A stretch of DNA of 64,000 nucleotides from Amborella trichopoda (lineage: Eukaryota > Streptophyta > Magnoliopsida > Amborellales > Amborellaceae). The notes under the pieces are model-generated. The model was given only the letters and a program-made list of their open reading frames with translations, was not told where the DNA came from and did no database searches. The first letter of the stretch is position 1; the number at the start of each line of letters is the position of its first letter. The position numbers and the translations under genes are program-made. Positions 59,601 to 64,000 of the stretch are shown one piece after another. Location: contig NW_006499997.1 in NCBI RefSeq assembly GCF_000471905.2, positions 4,010,972 to 4,074,971 of the forward strand, in the 5' to 3' direction.

Positions 59601-62600
59601 TTGTGACAAGGGAAATTCATATAAAAGGTTTCCTACACTTGACCTGTGTACCACATCTTCCACCACTGAATATTGCATTTCCCAATGTATCTTTCATAGC
59701 ATATTGCTATGAACACTAACATAAAAAAAATCACATGATCCCCAATTTCAAACAGAGACCAGAAATTCTTGATTATTCATAAAGGTCATAGAATTTATTT
59801 TTTTTTGAGAATGGGCATAGAATATGAGGACTGCAATTCTCAAAATGATTTCATTAATTTTATGTGAACCGGAACCTTCATCGCTAAATTCTTCATTGAT
59901 TTCGTTGCTTTTAGGAAATATTGATTTTAATGTGTCATTTTAATTCATGAACTTTGAACACAAGTACCCATTCATTTACCCAACATTTTCAAGAAAAACA
60001 AGTCAGAACACAAAAGATCCTTTCCATGTATCTCACTGAACTCCAATCAAAATTAGGCCTCACAATATCAAAAACAAGAAGAGCAGAGAAGAGAGAACTT
60101 AGTTTTGAGAGAGGGAGGAGAGTTCCATAGGCAGCAAGAGCTGGGAGAATTTGTACCATTAGGTATGGCATATTGATTTTTCGATCACAAGGGGGAGATA
60201 GAAGGTCCGAGGGAGGTAGGGTAGAGAGAGAGAGGGGGAGAAAGGGATGCCTGGTTGCAGGTTCTAGGGCCTGGGGTGTGAGGTGGCTACCGGAGGCAGC
60301 AGGGTTGGGCAAGTTGCATGTGGGGGTGTTTTGATCTTTTAGCTGTTGAGCAAAAAAGTCCCAAATCTTTGGCTTCTGTGAATGGAAGCCCTAACTACTT
60401 TAGGGTGGGAAATCACAACGAGACACTTATAATAGGTGATATGGTACTGCCATGAACATGCACTCGTGATGGTGTAAACACGATGGGGAGAGGATGATTG
60501 TCCCTAGAGTAGCCCTTACCACTTTAGGATGGGAAATCACAACAAGGCACTTATAATAGGTGATATGATACTGCCATTACAACCAAAAGAGTTAAGTGTG
60601 CGTTTAGATATGAGCTGTCATTATTGTTTGAAAATGTGATGCTTACACTTTGCTCATGCAGTACTTTCCTAGGGTGGGATCAGTCTATTGGAGATTGGGT
60701 CTGTCCTAGCTGTGGTTATTGTTTAAAAATTTTCCATGGCATGTTATTGGGAATTCGTTCAAGAACCATAAAAATCAATGTTGTCTTGATTGTGCCTCGA
60801 AAGTGGTATGTTCTCACATGCTTTTGGGACAAGTAATTGCCATATCAGCCCATGCTTTTGCTTTTGATATTTGCACTAAAAACTTCGGCTTTTGGTATTT
60901 GCACTAAAAGACAAGGGTACTTATGTCATCTCGAGAATGACATATTTGAAATATTCACTAAAAGACAAGGACATATTAATAAAGTACATGGAACTTTACT
61001 CTATAATTACTCGTCTCTTAATGAAAATATGAACAATACTCTTTCTAATGATAACACATGCACACACACATGCACACACACACACATGCAACCACGCACG
61101 TACATATCTATATATATATGGGTGCATTTATCATAAAAGCCTGGGCTTTACATGAAAAATTAAAATAAAATTCTTATGCCGGAAACCTTTATGATGGCCT
61201 GAAAATCTATTCTCCCTTGAGATTACGAAATTTGAATTTTCAAAATGATACAGATCTGGCGGATTTGTAAATACTTAAGAATGGACGATCTAGATAATGA
61301 GTTACAAGATGCAATATTTTTAGGGCTTGAATTCCATGTTTCTTGTTAGATCCATGATTTTTGAGGTTACGATGGTCAATTTGAGGGCTTTCTGATACTA
61401 GACGTGCGTTTGCAACAAGGCTTTGTGGTGCATTTTACTTTTTATTGTAAAGCCTTGTCCATATGTTTATTGTATCGTTTTACTTTTAAGGCCATTGAGT
61501 ATATAATCTTGGATGCTTCAAAATTTTAAAATGCAATTTTTGTTTTTTTGGTTTCACATATCGGATTTGCTTGAAATTTTGAGGTTGTGTGAGCCTTACT
61601 TAGCACATCTAAAAAACATAAAAACTAATTCAAACCGGTAAAATGACCGAAATATTCTTACAAATATATCAGGGTTATTTATGTAATTTTATTTTCTGAT
61701 AATTGTTTTGTTTACATTTTTTGGGTTCGTTATAGTGAGATGTACACATGCCCTAACTTTTAGACAATGTTTTAAAATGTGGGATGCGGTCTTGATGCCG
61801 TCGGGGGGCTGATGCAGTATAGATGCGGGCGCATCACCTAGATGCAGTCAATAAATATAAAAAATTCTGAAAAATCTAAAAAAAATAGGTTAATTCATGA
61901 AAAATATATAGAGGTGATTTATGTGATAATATGTATTTAATTTATTCATTAACTCCATTATTATCAGTTGCTCTGAGACACTTTGAATCCCCTGTTAGAC
62001 ATCATACTATTATAATTCATAAACATCCAAAAACCATAATCGGAATTGCAAACTCAGCCATTGAAACCCTCAATATGTTGATGAATCTATTTTGATGAAT
62101 CTATGCTCAAGCTTCTTCAAACCCAAGCCAATCCCAGTCGACAACCCAATCAACGTCGAGATCGTATCGACAAATTTTTGGCAAAATAAAATTTCTGCCT
62201 TAATCTTCTTTTTCTCTTTGTTTGATCCATGAATGTGGCTGTTGGAATGACCAAAACACCCATGCTCGTAGGCACTATTTTCTTCCACGAGCTATGTGGT
62301 GCATATGCGCTATGTGGGCACGTCCCACCAAAGCGCATATGCGCCCCTATGCAATACGCTTCGGGGCGCATAGCATATTATGCAGCCACATTTGCGGTGA
62401 TGGCCGCATTTCAAAACAATGGTTTCAGATGAATCTGATTTATAGAAAAAAAGTATGATGAATCTGATTTATAGAAAAAAAGTAAACATAGAAATCACAC
62501 GATTCCAACCATCCAATATGAGTTTTGAAATTTGAGATTTATACTCATTTACAATAACACTCAATACTCTCCATTAATGTGATAAAATGAAAGATTTAAT

Positions 62601-63660
62601 TTAATTTTAATTAATACAAAGGCAACTTATTGTCAAAAATTTGATAGTGCCTTCTAAATTCACCATTAGAATGGTGCACTCTAGAATAAGCATACACACA
62701 AACGTACATATATGTGTGCATGCATGTATGTATGTACCTTGCTACCGAGTTCTTCCCCATATCTGTATCCATATGGGAGCATCTTAGCTTGTTCAAATCT
62801 TTTTCCTCAACTGCAAAATGTCAGCTCCTGATGCTGGGAACACAGTGCAGGAGGTGATCAAATCTATGCTGCATTGTTTGGGTCTCCAATTTCTTAAAAA
62901 TTATGAGATTTACGCACAACCCTTTAGGTTTGTATATGAACACTAATGATAGTAATTACAAAACATAAATGCATATGAAATAATTGATAGGGCTGATACA
63001 AGTGTATGTAACGCATATGTAACTAAACAATATAGTGAAGAGAGAAGGCAATGGCTATGATGACCTATGATGTTCTTAAACTGTTCAACTGTGATGGCCT
63101 ACCAAGCTACGTGAAGTATAGCTGGGGCATATGTAGCAATGTAGAATGTGCGTGATGTCGTCTAAAAGTTTCTCTACCTTTCAATTTCAACACTATGAGT
63201 TAAACCTATCCTAATTGCATGATGTATACAATGTTTTCCATTAAAAGTGATTAAGCAGACCCTGAATAGGACTAAAAAGTGAGACCATTAGTATCTTGAA
63301 TAATGAGTAGCCTTCCTTTTTTGGCTGCAGGTACGCTATCACAAAAGCCTTCTGCATAGCTTTTGTAATGACATTCTTTGAAGTGTTTGATGTGCCGGTG
63401 TTTTGGCCAATACTGCTCTTCTACTGGCTGGTGTTATTTGTTCTCACAATGAAACGACAGATACGCCACATGATTAAGTACAGATATGTACCTTTCTCCT
63501 TTGGTAAACAGGTAAAACTCCCTTCGTTTTGTTTGTTTTATCTTTTGAATTCATGTGCTAAATCAATTGAACTTAATGTGGTTCAATTGTGTGCCCACTA
63601 CAGCGTTATACGGGAAAGAACGTAGCATCTAATGACAAGGCAAGCGTTCCCAGAGACTGA
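45685..63660 (+). CDS. RER1: RER1 family ER-retrieval receptor (three coding exons)
   Basis: The coding exons are 45,685-46,031, 63,331-63,511 and 63,604-63,660, together 585 nt and 194 residues, the usual length for plant RER1. The protein sits in the cis-Golgi membrane and returns ER membrane proteins by COPI vesicles. It starts [12 protein letters not shown] and has four hydrophobic segments at about 40-58, 60-79, 118-136 and 138-156. Family hallmarks are YLDK (28-31), [20 protein letters not shown] (59-78), [18 protein letters not shown] (99-116), ITKAFCIAF and [20 protein letters not shown]. The tail is [20 protein letters not shown]. The first splice divides the Trp codon (TG|G); both introns are GT-AG. 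The reading frame is intact, so the gene is probably functional despite a 17.3 kb first intron. RER1 proteins exist as small families in plants; I cannot say which member this is. Confidence 0.93.
46366..46775 (-). repeat. 3' LTR of chromovirus-like element
   Basis: Left copy, TG..CA termini. It is parallel to 49,532-49,955 along its length, with the shared segments 'aatagaaagatagaataca' and 'agaagtttctaggaaact'. Confidence 0.9.
47049..47683. mobile_element. GC-rich hAT-type MITE within the chromovirus
   Basis: Termini 'tagtgtttagaaaacc' and, inverted, 'cagtgttttaaaaagt' are flanked by a perfect 8-bp duplication atttgaat (47,041-47,048 and 47,684-47,691). The interior is full of 'cctaggcg' and 'gcgcctag' palindromic motifs (47,080-47,140 and 47,500-47,660). 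It inserted after the retroelement since it splits it. Confidence 0.9.
47692..49527 (-). pseudogene. RT end, RNase H and integrase of chromovirus-like element
   Basis: Reading from 49,527 leftward: [20 protein letters not shown] and [20 protein letters not shown] are the RT thumb and connection. Then [16 protein letters not shown] is RNase H with the usual catalytic Asp of the D-A-S motif replaced by Tyr. [29 protein letters not shown] and ALS close RNase H. An integrase zinc-finger part follows ([18 protein letters not shown], 48,580), then a core with [17 protein letters not shown] and at 47,969-47,692 the C-terminal part ([35 protein letters not shown]). This set fits the Reina/CRM group of chromoviruses. 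No chromodomain was recognised. Stops and shifts occur throughout. Confidence 0.85.
49532..49955 (-). repeat. 5' LTR of chromovirus-like element
   Basis: Right copy. It joins RT coding sequence directly on its left (gaaacattgta|tgatg), which means that the normal primer-binding site and leader have been deleted. Confidence 0.9.
49961..51060. other. Intronic AT-rich DNA with RTE fragment and microsatellites
   Basis: It holds (GA)n at 50,359-50,381, (TG)n/(TA)n at 50,575-50,620 and a plus-strand RTE LINE 3' fragment near 50,636-50,750 ('gtgacttatggtcggactga' then 'gacccca..tagttgggat'). No host coding sequence was recognised. Confidence 0.6.
51079..51515 (-). mobile_element. 5'-truncated RTE LINE, 3' part
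   Basis: The minus-strand translation has [20 protein letters not shown] and [20 protein letters not shown], followed by [18 protein letters not shown], nearly identical to the plus-strand copy at 57,160-57,330. It ends in 'catcatcatcat', the family's GATGATGAT tail inverted. Only about 440 bp remain. Confidence 0.8.
51516..53599. other. Unassigned intronic sequence, part pyrimidine-rich
   Basis: Several 60-115 codon frames occur on both strands but none is recognised. Positions 52,440-52,780 are C/T-rich. It may include the 5' part (ORF1) of the L1 element that follows, but no CCHC knuckle was seen, so the boundary is left open. Confidence 0.4.
53600..55728 (+). mobile_element. L1-type LINE, endonuclease and RT remnants
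   Basis: The endonuclease begins near 53,620 ([10 protein letters not shown], matching the family's WNVRGLG start) and shows [20 protein letters not shown] and [17 protein letters not shown] at 53,995-54,140. This is the GDFN box with Gly replaced by Asp. RT follows: [73 protein letters not shown] (54,860-55,120), [20 protein letters not shown] where the catalytic FADD should be (now HTVD), and [14 protein letters not shown] (55,610). Many stops are present. It is cut at about 55,728 by a GC-rich repeat. Confidence 0.8.
55729..57835. mobile_element. GC-rich repeat interrupted by an RTE LINE
   Basis: The left part, 55,729-55,900, is dense in 'ggcctagg', 'gggcggg' and 'caagcaccc' motifs resembling the MITE at 47,049. 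The right part, 57,783-57,835 ('caccccaactgcctgggcac'), has the same character in inverted form. Between them AT-rich sequence is split by the RTE element at 56,302-57,577. Terminal repeats could not be fixed. Confidence 0.4.
56302..57577 (+). mobile_element. 5'-truncated RTE LINE with RT domain
   Basis: The RT motifs are in order: [40 protein letters not shown] (catalytic Asp), [35 protein letters not shown] (FADD box intact) and [15 protein letters not shown]. Then follow the C-terminal [20 protein letters not shown] and [21 protein letters not shown] stop at 56,610, one near 57,053 and others break it. The endonuclease is absent. The 3' tail is gatgatggatg. A likely 9-bp duplication aatatattt flanks it (56,293-56,301 and 57,578-57,586), though its low complexity weakens that. 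Confidence 0.88.
57836..60390. other. Intronic sequence, CT-rich then AT-rich
   Basis: Positions 57,836-58,180 are C/T-rich. At 58,178-58,330 a unit of about 82 bp ('taaccactgttgagcgcccg') is present twice in tandem. The rest, 58,560-60,390, is AT-rich with no recognised coding sequence. Confidence 0.6.
60393..60585. repeat. Direct repeat 'gtgggaaatcacaacgagac'
   Basis: 'ttagggtgggaaatcacaac' continuing to 'cttataataggtgatat' occurs at 60,402 and again at 60,532, about 130 bp apart, with high identity. It is a tandem duplication in intron 1. Confidence 0.8.
61050..61122. repeat. (CA)n / (TA)n microsatellite
   Basis: 'cacacacacatgcacacaca' followed by tatatatatat. Simple sequence. Confidence 0.85.
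61765..62421. mobile_element. hAT-type MITE in intron 1
   Basis: Inverted termini 'caatgttttaaaatgtggga' and (reverse complement of the right end) 'cattgttttgaaatgcggcc' are flanked by 8-bp sequences cttttaga and gtttcaga, six of eight identical. The interior carries 'gatgcgg..gatgcag' motifs on the left and 'gcgcatatgcgcccctatgc' on the right. Length 657 bp, no protein. Confidence 0.75.
62429..62484. repeat. 28-bp tandem duplication at MITE edge
   Basis: 'tgatgaatctgatttataga' plus aaaaaagta is present twice in a row, directly beside the right end of the MITE. Confidence 0.85.
63331..63511 (+). CDS. RER1: RER1 exon 2
   Basis: Preceded by a good acceptor (..ttttttggctgcag|g) and followed by a donor (cag|gtaaaa). 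It encodes residues 117-176, the two C-terminal membrane segments and the [14 protein letters not shown] loop. It ends in phase 0. Confidence 0.93.
63604..63660 (+). CDS. RER1: RER1 exon 3 and stop
   Basis: Acceptor ..cccactacag|cgt. It encodes the 18-residue cytosolic tail ending SVPRD with a TGA at 63,658-63,660. The intron before it is 92 bp. The last 340 bp of the window are the 3' UTR and beyond; an alternative last exon is possible at 63,761-63,805. Confidence 0.85.
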   Translation, partial: RYTGKNVASNDKASVPRD

Positions 63661-64000
63661 TATCTATCGAGTCATGTCATGTATGTTCTTTGGAACAACA
63701 AGTAACATGAAGTTATACAGACAATGCATACAAGAGTAAGTCTGTTTGTGGTCTGTGCAGGAGCTCGCTGAGGATTTGGATGATAGCAACGAGTCTTCTG
63801 CCTAAGGCATGCTTGTGGTGAGCATTGAAGTCCTGCGAAGCAGTGCAGCTTAACAAGTTGGAATGGAGCAGGTGAATTTGCAGTGGGTTATTTTCTTACC
63901 CTTTTTTCCATTCTATTGTATTAGCTTTCCTGCTTAAATATAGAAATGATAGTCCAAGCAGTGGTAATGAGACTGCAATTTGAAGAAAAGAGATTGTCGG
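63661..64000 (+). other. RER1: RER1 3' UTR region
   Basis: Sequence downstream of the stop. It has a potential acceptor at 63,760 (ctgtgcag|gagctc) with a short open exon to 63,805. No clear poly(A) signal was fixed before the window ends. Confidence 0.5.

Larger units (their letters stand above)
46032..63330 (+). other. RER1 intron 1, 17.3 kb, filled with transposons
   Basis: The donor is TG|gtttgtgc and the acceptor gctgcag|g. It contains a truncated chromovirus, an L1 LINE, RTE LINE fragments, two hAT-type MITEs and microsatellites, listed separately. No host exon was recognised within it. Many plant RER1 genes have a short intron here; the length comes from insertion. Confidence 0.85.

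Noticed and set aside
59989..60312. 107-codon proline-rich minus-strand frame
   Set aside because: No recognised motif, no neighbouring exon signals, and it lies in the intron beside GA-rich sequence.

Overview
This is a stretch of flowering-plant nuclear DNA with one recognisable host gene. The gene encodes a plant-type RER1 protein with GT-AG introns, and nearly everything else is transposable-element sequence. The species cannot be fixed from the sequence. The very long TE-filled intron and the large Ty3/gypsy Tat elements fit a mid-sized or large plant genome.

Positions 1-32,200 are a nest of Ty3/gypsy Tat-lineage retrotransposons sharing one LTR family of about 3 kb. On the minus strand, element A runs from right to left. 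It has a 5' LTR (11,095 to about 14,124), a primer-binding site (11,073-11,092), a leader, gag (9,574 leftward), a protease with its catalytic segment missing, an unrecognised coiled-coil-like ORF, no RT/RNase H/integrase, an ORF on the opposite strand (3,925-4,964) and part of a 3' LTR (1 to about 2,900). A plus-strand relative supplies RNase H, archaeal-type RNase H and integrase (14,155-15,393, resuming at 21,617). Its integrase is split by a 6.2 kb LTR element with no coding capacity (15,394-21,616). It ends in LTR D (22,091-25,027), which is followed by a primer-binding site. Only 32 bp further on lies an inverted LTR of the same family (B, from 25,060), making a multi-kilobase palindrome with a 351-N assembly gap in one arm. 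A third minus-strand LTR (C, 29,695 to about 32,200) with its primer-binding site and leader lies next to B.

Positions 32,200-45,340 are AT-rich DNA with DNA transposons. There is a 3.8 kb TIR element (33,130-36,946), a 5.0 kb hAT element with an 8-bp TSD and a decayed BED-zinc-finger transposase (38,633-43,666), and a 412-bp hAT-type MITE (44,927-45,338) directly upstream of the host gene.

Positions 45,685-63,660 hold RER1, a Golgi membrane protein that returns ER proteins from the cis-Golgi. It has three coding exons and 194 codons plus stop. Intron 1 is 17.3 kb and contains a truncated chromovirus-like element with intact LTRs and a perfect TSD, an L1-type LINE, several 5'-truncated RTE LINEs and two hAT-type MITEs. 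Host genes and transposons show no shared pathway; the relation is one of location, with insertions in the RER1 promoter and first intron.
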